DNA of 64,000 nt. Origin: Acrocarpospora pleiomorpha. Its GTDB lineage: Bacteria; Actinomycetota; Actinomycetes; Streptosporangiales; Streptosporangiaceae. A program made the translations under genes and the position numbers. The notes under the pieces were generated by a model, which saw only the letters and a list, made by a program, of their open reading frames with translations, was not told the DNA's origin and did not search any database. Shown here one piece after another: positions 33,893 to 43,500 of this stretch. Position 1 is the stretch's first letter. Every line of letters begins with the position of its first letter. The DNA lies in the NCBI RefSeq assembly GCF_009687885.1, contig NZ_BLAF01000050.1:1-64000 (forward strand). The letters are read 5' to 3'.

Positions 33893-36800
33893 ATGACGGC
33901 GGAGAGCGCGGCCAGCGGGCAAGTGGCGATCATCGGCATGGCCGGTCGATTCCCCGGGGCGCACGACATCGGAGAGTTCTGGCAGAACCTGGTGAACGGG
34001 GTCGAGTCGATCACGTTCTTCACCGACGAGGAGCTGCGCGCCGCCGGCACGCCGGAGGACCTGCTCGCGTTCCCCAACTACGTCCGCGCCGCGCCGATCG
34101 CGCCCGACACGGAGTTCTTCGAACCCGCCTACTTCGGCATGTCGACGCGCGAGGCGGAGATCCTCGACCCGCAGCACCGCGCCTTCCTCGAGGTGTCCGA
34201 CACCGCGCTCCAGCACGCCGGGTACGACCCGGCCCGCTACCCGGCCAGGATCGGGGTCTTCGGCGGCGTCGGCATCAACAGGTACCGCGAGCTGAACGTG
34301 ATCCGCAACAGCGACGCGATCCGGCTGATGGGCCACTTCGCCATCGACCTGTCCAACACCAGCGACTACGTGGCCACCCAGACGGCCTACCGGCTGAACC
34401 TGCGCGGGCCCGCCACGACCACGCTGTCGGCCTGCTCGACCTCGCTGGTCGCGGTGCACACCGCGTGCCGGGCGCTGTTCACCGGCGAGTGCGAGATCGC
34501 CCTCGCCGGCGGCGTGGACGAGCCGCTGCCGCGCGTGTCCGGCTACTTCTACGAGGACGGCGGGATCTTCTCCGAAGACGGCCACGCCCGCGTCTTCGAC
34601 GCCAGGGCCAAGGGCACGATCTTCGGCAGCGGGGCCGGCGTGGTCGTGCTCAAGCGGCTGGAGGACGCCCTCGCCGACCGCGACACCATCCACGCCGTCA
34701 TCCGGGGTTCGGCCATCAACAACGACGGCTCGGCCAAGGGCGCGTTCGCCGCGCCGAGCGTGCCGGGGCAGGTGGCCGTCATCCTGGCCGCGCTGGCGAG
34801 CGCGGGCGTGAGCGCCGGCGACATCGGCTACGTGGAGGCGCACGGCACCGGCACCCTGGTCGGCGACCCGATCGAGGTGGCCGCGCTGACCCAGGCGTTC
34901 CGCGCGCACACCGACCGGGTGGGGGATGTGCCGATCGCGTCGGTCAAGTCCAACGTCGGCCATCTGGGCGCGGCGGCCGGCATCACCGGGCTGATCAAGA
35001 CCGTGCTGTGCCTGTCGCACCGGGCGCTGCCGGCCAGCCTCAACTTCGAGGAGCCCAACCCGGGCATCGACTTCGCCTCCTCGCCGTTCCACGTCAACAC
35101 CCAGCTCACGCCGTGGAAGGTCAACGGGCACCCGCTGCTGGCCGGGGTCAGCTCCTTCGGCGTCGGCGGCACCAACGCCCACATGATCGTCGAGGAGGCG
35201 CCCGCCCGGGAGGCGGGGCCCACCGGCAGGCCGTACCAGCTGATCCCGCTCGCGGCCCGCACGCCGACCGCGCTGGAGAGTCTCGGCACGCTGGTGGGCG
35301 GGCATCTGGAGGAGCGGCCCGGTGACCTGGCCGACGCCGCCTACACCCTCGCTCTGGGCCGCACGGCTCGCGCGTCGCGCGGGTTCGTGGTCGCTGAGGG
35401 CTTTGCGGAGGCGGCCGAGCGGCTGATCGGCGGCGTCCCGGCCGGGCATCCGGCGCTGGCCCCGCCGCGCGGCGGCGAGCGCGAGGTCGTCTTCGTCTTC
35501 CCCGGCCAGGGCGCCCAGCACGCGGACATGGGCCGCGACCTGTACGACACCGAGCCGGTCTTCCGCGCCGAGATCGACGCCTGCGCCGAAACCCTGCTCC
35601 CGCTCACCGGCTGGGACCTGCGCGAGCGGCTCTACCAGGGCGGTGACCTGAACGAGACGGCCGTCACCCAGCCCGCCGTCTTCGCGGTGGAGTACGCGCT
35701 GGCGGCGCTGCTGCGCTCGTGGGGGATGGAACCGGCCGCGATGGCCGGGCACAGCATCGGCGAGTACGTCGCCGCCTGCCTGGCCGGAGTCCTTAACCGC
35801 GACGACGCCCTGGCCCTGGTCGCGGCGCGCGGAGCGCTCATGCAGGGCCTGCCGCGCGGCGACATGCTGTCGGTGCCGCTGGCCGAGGAGCAGCTGGTTC
35901 CGATGCTCGGCCCCGGGCTCGACCTGGCCGCCGTCAACGCCCCCGACCTGTGCGTGGTGTCCGGACCGGCGGAGGCCGTGGCGGAGCTGCGGGAGACCCT
36001 GGAGGTGCAGGGTGTGGCGGGACGTCCGCTGCACACCTCGCACGCGTTCCACTCGGCGATGATGGAGCCGATCCTGGCCGAGTTCACCGCCAGGGTGGCC
36101 GCGGTGGAGCTGCGCGAGCCCGCGCTGCCGTACGTGTCGAACGTGACCGGGACGTGGATCACCGGGGCGCAGGCGACCGACCCGGCGTACTGGAGCGAGC
36201 ATCTGCGCCGCTGCGTGCGGTTCGGCGACGCGGTGCGGCTGCTGGCCGACGGGCGACGCCGGGTGCTGGTGGAGGTCGGGCCCGGGCAGACGCTCACCAC
36301 GCTGGCCCGCCGCCAGCTGGACGCCGGGCAGGCCGGCCTCGCGGTGCCGACGATGCGGCATCCGCAGCGGCGGCAGTCGGACGTGGTGGCGCTGCTCACC
36401 GCGGTCGGGCAGGTGTGGCAGGCCGCGGGGCGGATCGACTGGGAGGCGTTCTGGCGGGAGGAGGAGCGGTCGCGGATTCCGCTGCCGACCTACCCGTACG
36501 AGCGGCAGCGCTGCTGGGCCGAGCCGGACCCGGAGTCGGAGCAGGCTCCCGTCGCCGGGCCGCGCGACACCGGTCCCTACTACGTGCCGGTCTGGCGCGA
36601 GACCTCGGCGCGGCCGCCGGCGACCCCCGACAGCGGCCTGTGGGTGGTGTTCTCGCCCGGGCACGGCCTGGTGGAGGAGCTCGTCCGCCGCCGCAGGGCC
36701 GAAGGGCTGCCGGTCCTGGCCGTGGTTCCCGGGTCCGAATTCGCCGAAGGCGAGCGGTTCACCATACGGCCGGGTGAGCCGGCGGACTACGGCGCGGTGT

Positions 36801-39337
36801 TCGCCCGGGCGGGCGGCGAGGAACGGCTCACCATCGTGCACGGCTGGTCGGCCGCCGACACCGCCGATGGCCCGGACGGCTGGCTTGACCTGGGCTTCTA
36901 CAGCGTGCTCAACCTGCTGCAGGCGCTCGCCCGCCAGCGCAGCGCCCCCGACGCCGACCTGGTCGTGGTCTCCACCGACATGAACGACGTCTCCGGCGAC
37001 GACCCCGTGGTCCCGGCCAAGGCCGCGCTGCTCGGCCTGATCAAGCTGGTGCCCAAGGAGCTCTCCGGGATCGGTTGCCGCGGCGTCGACTTCAGCGGCA
37101 CCGGCGACCCGGTGGCGGACGCGGCGCGGCTGGCCGCGGAGATCTCGGCCGTCTCCCCGGACGACCAGGTCGCCTACCGCGGGCGCAAGCGCTGGATCTG
37201 GGGCTACGACCAGGTGGACCTGGACCGGCCGACCGGGGAGCCGCTGCGCGAGGGCGGCGTCTACCTGATCACCGGCGGCCTGGGCGGCCTGGGCCTGGTG
37301 CTCGCCGAGGACCTGGCCGCGCGGGTGAACGCCCGCCTGGTGCTCGTCGGCAGGACCGGCCTGCCCGACCGCGACCAGTGGGACGCCTACCTGGCCGCGC
37401 ACGACCCCGCCGACCCGATCGCCCGCAAGATCCGCCGCGTCCGCGCGCTCGGCGAGCACGTCCTGGTGATCGCCGCCGACGTCGCCGACGTGACCGCGAT
37501 GCGCGCGGTCCGGCAGCGGGCCGAGGAGGCGTTCGGGCCGGTCGAGGGCGTCTTCCACGCGGCCGGGATCTCCGGCGGCGGCATGCTGGAGACCCGCTCG
37601 CCCGAGGCCGCCGCGCAGGTGTTCGCCCCCAAGGTCGGCGGCCTGTACGCGCTGGAGGAGGTCTTCGGCGACGAGCTCGACCTGCTCGTCCTGTACTCCT
37701 CGATCGCCGTCATCTCCGGCGACTTCGGCCTCGGCGACTACTGCGCGGCCAACGCCGTCATGGACGCCTACGCCCAGTCCCGCGCCGGCGGGCGCACCCG
37801 GGTGCTGTCCATCAACTGGCCGATCTGGTTCAACATCGGCATGGCGCACGACACGTACGCTCCCGCCGTCCTCACCGACTTCGAGCGCGGCGACCGCTAC
37901 GAGCCGGTCGAGCATCCGCTGCTGGACAGCCGCCTCTACCAGCTCTACTCCGACGACGTGGTCTTCGTGAAGCGCCTGTCGGAACAGGACTGGGAGGCCT
38001 CCGAGCACCGCCTGCAAGGGCTGCCGACGATGCCGGGCACCAGCCTGGTGGAGATCGTCAGGGCCGGGTTCGAGCTGGCCACCGGCGAGCCGGGCGCCGA
38101 GATCAGGGACCTGGTGTTCATGCGGCCGCTCTCCTTCGAGCAGAGCCGCAACATCCGGGTGCAGTACCGGCCGGACGGCGAGGGCGGCTACCAGGTGTCG
38201 ATCCTGGACGCCGACGACGGCTCCGGCCAGGAGATCGCCGAATACACCCGGGCCCGGGTCAGGCACGCCCCCGCGGAGCCGGTTCCCACCCACGATCTGG
38301 GCACGTTGCGCGCGGTCTGCGACCAGGAGGACACCCCCGCGTACGAGCCGAGCATCGGCGGCCTGACCGTCGGGCCGCGCTGGGACAACATCCGCGGCCG
38401 CTGGCGGGGCCAGGACGCCGAACTCGTCCTGGTCGAACTGCCCGAGGCGTACCTGGACGACATCGCCAGGTACGGCCTGCACCCCTCGGTGCTGGACAGC
38501 GCCAACGCGCTCGGCCAGAGCATCGCCGCCGACGCCCGATTCCTGCCCTTCGGCTACGACCGGGTGGTGGTCCGGGGCAAGCTGCCCGCCCGCGTCTACA
38601 GCCACATCCGGCACCGCGACGACACCACCGGCGACATCACCCGCAGCGACATCACGATCATGGACGAGGCGGGGACCGAGCTGGTCGCCATCGAGGGGTT
38701 CACCCTCCTCGCGTACGACACCGAGGGCAACGCCGACGTCATGCCGCCCGAAGCCCCGATCGCCGCCAGCGCCGTCGCCGAACCCTCCGCGGCCGCCGAC
38801 CTGGAGTTGCGGCTGCTGCGGGAGGCCGACCTGGAGTTCGGCATCCACCCGGAGGCCGGGTCCGCCGCGCTCTGGCAGATCCTCGCCAGCGGGGTGGCGC
38901 CGCAGCTCATCATGTGCCCCGACGGGCTGGGGGAGCGGCTGCGCCGGGCCGCGGGCGTCACCCGCGAGGCGCTGCGCGCGCAGATGGCGCAGGCGCCGCA
39001 GCGGGCCGCGACCGTCACCACCCGGACCCTCACCAACCCCTACGTCGAACCGGAGAACACGGCGCAGCGGGCGCTGGCCGGGTTCTGGGAGGACTCGCTC
39101 GGCGTGGACCGGGTCGGCGTGGACGACGACTTCTTCGACCTCGGCGGCAACTCGCTGATCGCGGTCCAGTTGGTCGCCCGGATCAGGGAGCACTTCAGGA
39201 CCGAGCTGGCCGTGGCCGTGCTGTTCGAGTGCCGCACGGTGCGCAACCTGTCCGCCGACATCGAGAACGTGCTCGCCGAGCAGGTCGCGGCGATGTCCGA
39301 GGAGGACGCGGCCGCGCTGCTCGCCGCCCTGGAATAG
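33893..39337 (+). CDS. type I polyketide synthase module, KS-AT-KR-DH-ACP
   Basis: An 1814-residue single module. KS about 8–435: active Cys181 in LSACSTSLVAVHTAC, His in EAHGTGT and in SNVGHLGAA; this Cys context is typical of KS domains that follow NRPS modules. AT about 530–830: GHSIGEY nucleophile near 620 and HAFH near 716, which point to malonyl-CoA. KR: TGGLGGLGLV near 1125, with YSSIAVISGDF and YCAAN. DH: HRLQGLPTMPG near 1370 and LDSANALGQ near 1535, located after the KR instead of before it. Carrier: DLGGNSLIAVQL with Ser near 1752. ATG 33893 has AGGAG six bases upstream. First gene of the long operon. Should add a reduced, possibly dehydrated, C2 unit. Confidence 0.92.
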   Translation: MTAESAASGQVAIIGMAGRFPGAHDIGEFWQNLVNGVESITFFTDEELRAAGTPEDLLAFPNYVRAAPIAPDTEFFEPAYFGMSTREAEILDPQHRAFLEVSDTALQHAGYDPARYPARIGVFGGVGINRYRELNVIRNSDAIRLMGHFAIDLSNTSDYVATQTAYRLNLRGPATTTLSACSTSLVAVHTACRALFTGECEIALAGGVDEPLPRVSGYFYEDGGIFSEDGHARVFDARAKGTIFGSGAGVVVLKRLEDALADRDTIHAVIRGSAINNDGSAKGAFAAPSVPGQVAVILAALASAGVSAGDIGYVEAHGTGTLVGDPIEVAALTQAFRAHTDRVGDVPIASVKSNVGHLGAAAGITGLIKTVLCLSHRALPASLNFEEPNPGIDFASSPFHVNTQLTPWKVNGHPLLAGVSSFGVGGTNAHMIVEEAPAREAGPTGRPYQLIPLAARTPTALESLGTLVGGHLEERPGDLADAAYTLALGRTARASRGFVVAEGFAEAAERLIGGVPAGHPALAPPRGGEREVVFVFPGQGAQHADMGRDLYDTEPVFRAEIDACAETLLPLTGWDLRERLYQGGDLNETAVTQPAVFAVEYALAALLRSWGMEPAAMAGHSIGEYVAACLAGVLNRDDALALVAARGALMQGLPRGDMLSVPLAEEQLVPMLGPGLDLAAVNAPDLCVVSGPAEAVAELRETLEVQGVAGRPLHTSHAFHSAMMEPILAEFTARVAAVELREPALPYVSNVTGTWITGAQATDPAYWSEHLRRCVRFGDAVRLLADGRRRVLVEVGPGQTLTTLARRQLDAGQAGLAVPTMRHPQRRQSDVVALLTAVGQVWQAAGRIDWEAFWREEERSRIPLPTYPYERQRCWAEPDPESEQAPVAGPRDTGPYYVPVWRETSARPPATPDSGLWVVFSPGHGLVEELVRRRRAEGLPVLAVVPGSEFAEGERFTIRPGEPADYGAVFARAGGEERLTIVHGWSAADTADGPDGWLDLGFYSVLNLLQALARQRSAPDADLVVVSTDMNDVSGDDPVVPAKAALLGLIKLVPKELSGIGCRGVDFSGTGDPVADAARLAAEISAVSPDDQVAYRGRKRWIWGYDQVDLDRPTGEPLREGGVYLITGGLGGLGLVLAEDLAARVNARLVLVGRTGLPDRDQWDAYLAAHDPADPIARKIRRVRALGEHVLVIAADVADVTAMRAVRQRAEEAFGPVEGVFHAAGISGGGMLETRSPEAAAQVFAPKVGGLYALEEVFGDELDLLVLYSSIAVISGDFGLGDYCAANAVMDAYAQSRAGGRTRVLSINWPIWFNIGMAHDTYAPAVLTDFERGDRYEPVEHPLLDSRLYQLYSDDVVFVKRLSEQDWEASEHRLQGLPTMPGTSLVEIVRAGFELATGEPGAEIRDLVFMRPLSFEQSRNIRVQYRPDGEGGYQVSILDADDGSGQEIAEYTRARVRHAPAEPVPTHDLGTLRAVCDQEDTPAYEPSIGGLTVGPRWDNIRGRWRGQDAELVLVELPEAYLDDIARYGLHPSVLDSANALGQSIAADARFLPFGYDRVVVRGKLPARVYSHIRHRDDTTGDITRSDITIMDEAGTELVAIEGFTLLAYDTEGNADVMPPEAPIAASAVAEPSAAADLELRLLREADLEFGIHPEAGSAALWQILASGVAPQLIMCPDGLGERLRRAAGVTREALRAQMAQAPQRAATVTTRTLTNPYVEPENTAQRALAGFWEDSLGVDRVGVDDDFFDLGGNSLIAVQLVARIREHFRTELAVAVLFECRTVRNLSADIENVLAEQVAAMSEEDAAALLAALE

Positions 39338-39362
39338 CCCATCGAGAACGAGAGGGGAACCC

Positions 39363-39566
39363 GTGTTCGAGGACGACGACGATCGGGAGTACACGGTCGT
39401 GATCAACCACGAGGAGCAGTACTCCATCTGGCCCACCCGCCGGGTCATCCCGGACGGCTGGTCGGAGGTCGGGAAGTCGGGGCTGAAGGCCGACTGCCTG
39501 GCCTACATCGAAGAGGTCTGGACGGACATGCGGCCCCGCAGCCTGCGCGAGCGGATGGGCGGCTGA
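39363..39566 (+). CDS. MbtH-like protein
   Basis: A 67-residue MbtH protein with the family pattern NHEEQYSIWPTRRVIPDGW, CLAYIEEVWTDMRP and SLR at the end, including the conserved Trp residues. MbtH proteins bind adenylation domains and are needed for their solubility or activity. GTG start with GAGAGGGGAAC upstream, 25 bp after the PKS stop. It probably serves several A domains in this operon. Confidence 0.95.
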   Translation: MFEDDDDREYTVVINHEEQYSIWPTRRVIPDGWSEVGKSGLKADCLAYIEEVWTDMRPRSLRERMGG

Positions 39567-39568
39567 GG

Positions 39569-40525
39569 TTGCCCGCCACGACCGGAGTGGTGATACACGG
39601 GCAGGACCTGCCCGTGGCCGAGATGCTCGAGCGGGCCCGGCTCGCCGAGAAGCTCGGCGCCGACGCCGTGTGGCTGGTGCAGCTGCCCAGCCTGCGCGAC
39701 AGCGCCGCCGTGCTGGCCGCGATGTGCGGCGTCACCGACCGGGTCACCCTGGGCGCCGGCGTGCTGCCCTACTACACCCGGCCTCCGGTCACCATGGCCC
39801 AGACCGCGCTGACGATCGACGAGCTGTCCGGCGGGCGGTTCGCGCTCGGGGTCGGCACCGGGCACCGGCTCACCGCCGACTGGATGCTCGGCCGACCGGC
39901 GGACGCGCCGGTGCCGTCCATGCGCGAGTATCTGGAGGTCGTCACCGCTCTGGTCCGGGACGGCGAGGTGCACACCACCGGCTCCCGGTTCCGCGCCAAC
40001 GCCGTCTACGTCTCGCCGCGCCGCGCCGGGTTGCCCGTGTACGTGGGCGCGTTCGGGCCGGCGCTGGCGGAGCTGGCCGGGGAGGCCGCGGACGGGCTGC
40101 TGGTGTGGATGTGCACGGCCGATCACCTGCGCGAGGTGGTCATGCCCGCGCTGCGGCGGGGCTTGCGTGCCGCCGGGCGTTCGCTGGAGGGGTTCCCTGT
40201 CGTCGCGATGGTTCCCGGCGCGGTCTGCGACGACCTGGATCAGGATCGGGAGCTGCTGCGGCGTTACCTCGCCGCGTACGCTCGGGTGCCTTCCTACCGG
40301 CGGATGTATGAGCGGAGCGGGTTCGGGGGCGACCTCGGGCGTGGGGTGGTCGGGGACGAGATGCTCGCCGCCATCGCCGTGCTGGGCGTCGAGGACGACA
40401 TCCGCGCCATGGCGGACCGGTACGAGCGGGCGGGGGCGACCCAGGTCGTCATCACGCCGATGGCCTCCGCGCACCACGATCGCACGCTGTTCACCCGTAC
40501 GGTCGAAGCGCTGGCCTGCCGATGA
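39569..40525 (+). CDS. luciferase-like (LLM) flavin- or F420-dependent oxidoreductase
   Basis: A 318-residue (beta/alpha)8 LLM protein. Recognisable parts are MLERARLAEKLGADAVWL, RVTLGAGVLPYYTRPP, LSGGRFALGVGTGH and GLPVYVGAFGPALAELAGE. Such proteins use FMN or F420 for hydroxylation or reduction; in NRPS clusters they often act on carrier-bound amino acids. The start is TTG 39569, two bases after the mbtH stop; GTG codons downstream are alternatives. Its stop overlaps the first NRPS gene by 4 bp. Cofactor and reaction not decidable from sequence. Confidence 0.85.
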   Translation: MPATTGVVIHGQDLPVAEMLERARLAEKLGADAVWLVQLPSLRDSAAVLAAMCGVTDRVTLGAGVLPYYTRPPVTMAQTALTIDELSGGRFALGVGTGHRLTADWMLGRPADAPVPSMREYLEVVTALVRDGEVHTTGSRFRANAVYVSPRRAGLPVYVGAFGPALAELAGEAADGLLVWMCTADHLREVVMPALRRGLRAAGRSLEGFPVVAMVPGAVCDDLDQDRELLRRYLAAYARVPSYRRMYERSGFGGDLGRGVVGDEMLAAIAVLGVEDDIRAMADRYERAGATQVVITPMASAHHDRTLFTRTVEALACR

Positions 40526-43500
40526 CCGCGACCCTGCATGGAGCGGTGCTGGCGGCGGCGGCGCGGAGGCCGCGGGCGGTCGCCGTCGTGTGCGGGGCGG
40601 AACAGCTGACGTATGGGGAGCTCGCCGAGCGTTCCTCGGCGCTGGCGGGGCGGTTGCGGGCGCTCGGCGCGGGACCCGAGCGGGTGGTCGCGGTCCGCGT
40701 GCCGCGCGGGGTACGGCTGGTGGTGGCGTTGCTGGCCGTGCTGGAGGCGGGGAGCGCGTTCGTGGTGGTGCCGGTGGGGTTCCCGGATCGGCGCGCGCGG
40801 GCCATCCTCGCTGATGCCGGGGCGACCATGGTGATCGGGGCTTTTGCGGGGCTTACGAACGTGGACGTGGATCAGCCCGGTGGGCCCGCCCTCGCGTCCT
40901 GGCCGGAGGTTCCGCCGGAGGGGGCGGCCTACGTCGTCTACACCTCCGGGTCCACTGGGACGCCCAAAGGGGTCGTCGTCGAGCATGGCGCGGTGGCGGC
41001 GCATGTGCGGGCCATGGCCATACGGCTGGGGGTCGGGCCGAGGGACACCGTTCTGCAGGTGGCCGGGGAGTCGGTGGACGTCGCGATCGAGCAGCTGTTC
41101 GTGGCGCTGAGCAGCGGGGCGACCGTGCTCATGCGCGGGCCCGATCCGTGGGGGACCGCCGAGTTGCGGCGTGCTCTCGGTGACGGCGTGACCGTGGCCG
41201 ATCTGCCCGCCGCGCTGTTCGCGGAGCTCATGGCCGAGGATCGTCCGCTGCCCGCAGGGTCGTTGCGGTTGCTGCTGGCGGGTGGGGAGCGGCTTCCGGT
41301 TCAGGCCGCGCGCCGGTATCTGGGGGCGCATCGGGTGCCGCTGGTCAACGCGTACGGGCCGACGGAGGCCGTGATCACCGCCAGCCTGCATGAGGTGGTT
41401 TCGGCTGAGGCGGAGCAGGTGCCGATCGGGCGGCGGGTCGGGGTTCGGCGGCTGGCGGTTCTGGATGGGGAGCTTCGGCGGGTCCGTGGTGGTGGGGGCG
41501 GGGAGCTTTATATCGGCGGTGCTTTGGCTCGTGGATACCTGGGGCGTCCGGCTGAGACGGCGGAGCGGTTCGTGCCCGATCCGTATGGGCCGCCGGGGTC
41601 GCGGATGTATCGCACGGGTGACCGGGCGGCGCGGAAGCCGTACGGGCTGGAGTTTCTCGGGCGGGTGGACGAGCAGGTCAAGATTCATGGGCATCGGGTG
41701 GAGCCCGGCGAGGTGGAGGCGGCGCTGGGCGCGCATCCGGCGGTGGCGCGGTGCTGCGTGGTGGCCGGGCACGATCGGCTCGATGCTCATATTGTCGCCG
41801 CCGGCAGCCTGCCGTCTCCTGGGGAACTGCGGGCGTGGCTGGCCGAGCGGCTGCCGCCGTGGATGATTCCGGGGGCCTGGCACCTGCACGACCGGCTGCC
41901 CGTCACGGCGGCGGGCAAGCTCGACCGGGCGGCGCTGCCGAGGCGGCCGATGGAGACGGGGACTTCCGGCCCGCCCAGGACCCCGTTGGAGCATGAGCTG
42001 GCCGGGATCTGGCGGCGGGTGCTCGGGCTGCCCTCGGTTGGCGTGGACGACGACTTCTTCCAGCTGGGCGGCACCTCGATCGGCGCGATGCGGGTGCTGG
42101 GCGCGCTGCGCGCCTCGACCGGCGTGGAACTGGAGCTTCGCGAGGTGTTCGCGGCCCCGACCGTCGCCGGGCTCGCGGCGCTCGCCGGTTCCGGCCGGTC
42201 CCGCTCGACCTGGCCGCCACTCACCGCCGCCGGCGGCGGGCCGGGGGAGGTGCCGCTTTCGCTCGCCCAAGAGCAGATCTGGTTCCTGGAGGAGCTCCAG
42301 CCCGGCAACATCGCCTACAACGCGCCCACGACATTCCGGCTGGCCGGGCCGCTCGACCACGCCCGCCTGGAGGACGCGGTCACCCGGCTGGTCGAACGTC
42401 ACGAAGTACTCAGAACGACAGTGGCGACCGGCGCCGACGGGGGACCGGTGCAGCGGGTGCATCCGCCATACCTGGTGGAGATCCCCCTGCTGGAGGTGGA
42501 CGAGGCCGGGCACGAGGCGGCCGTGCTCGCCGAAACGCGCGTCCCGTTCGACCTGACACGGCTACCGCTGGTGCGCTGGACACTGCTACGACTGAACCCC
42601 CTACTGCACGAACTCGTACTCGTCGAACACCATCTCGTCCACGACGGGTGGTCGTTCGCCCTGCTGGTACGAGAGCTGTCGGCCCTCTACCGGGGAGAGG
42701 AACCGCAGCCGCGCGACTTCGCGCAAGGGCCGGATATGCGGCCTCAGTCCGGCGACCCCACGCAAGGGCGGCAGCGGCCGGAACCGCACGGCGACTTCGC
42801 GGAAGGGCGACGGCGGGCGGATTTGCCGGAAACCCAGGCCCGATACGGCGACTCTGCGGAAGGGCAACGGCGGCCGGACATGCCGGAACCGCCGGTCCAG
42901 TACGGCGACTTCGCGCGCTGGCAACGGCAGGCGGATCTGTCGGAACAGAGGGAGTACTGGACGCGGCGGCTCAGCGGCGCCGACGACTCCCTGGACCTGC
43001 CCTACGACCGGCCCCGGCCGCCGGGACCGGCGTTCGCGGGCGCGGCCCACCGGGTGGAACTGCCCGCCGAGCTGTCGCAGCGGATCCGCGCCTGCGCCCG
43101 CGCACGGGGAGTGACACTGTTCGCCACGCTGCTGGCGGCCTACGCGACGCTCCTGCACCGGGTCGGCGGCCAACGAGACCTGTGCGTCGGCTCGGCCTTC
43201 GCCAACCGCCGCGTCCCGGGCAGCGAGAACGTCCTCGGAATGTTCGTCAACCCGGTGACCCTCCGCTTCGACCTGACCGGAAACCCCAGCTTCACCGACA
43301 TGCTCAGCCAGGCCATGGAGGTCGCCCTCGGCGCCCAGGCCAATCAGGAACTCCCGTTCACCCGAGTGGTAGAGGCACTGGCTCCGGCCCGCACCCCCGG
43401 CCGCAACCCGCTGTTCGCGGCAATGTTCAACATGGACGACGCACCACTCGCCCCCATCAACCTCGGCGACGTCCACGGAACCTACCTAGAACGCCAGAAC

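Noticed and set aside
33881..39448. 1855-codon open frame antisense to the PKS
   Set aside because: In GC-rich coding DNA the antisense frame stays open by chance. It has no domains, and the sense frame has all PKS motifs.
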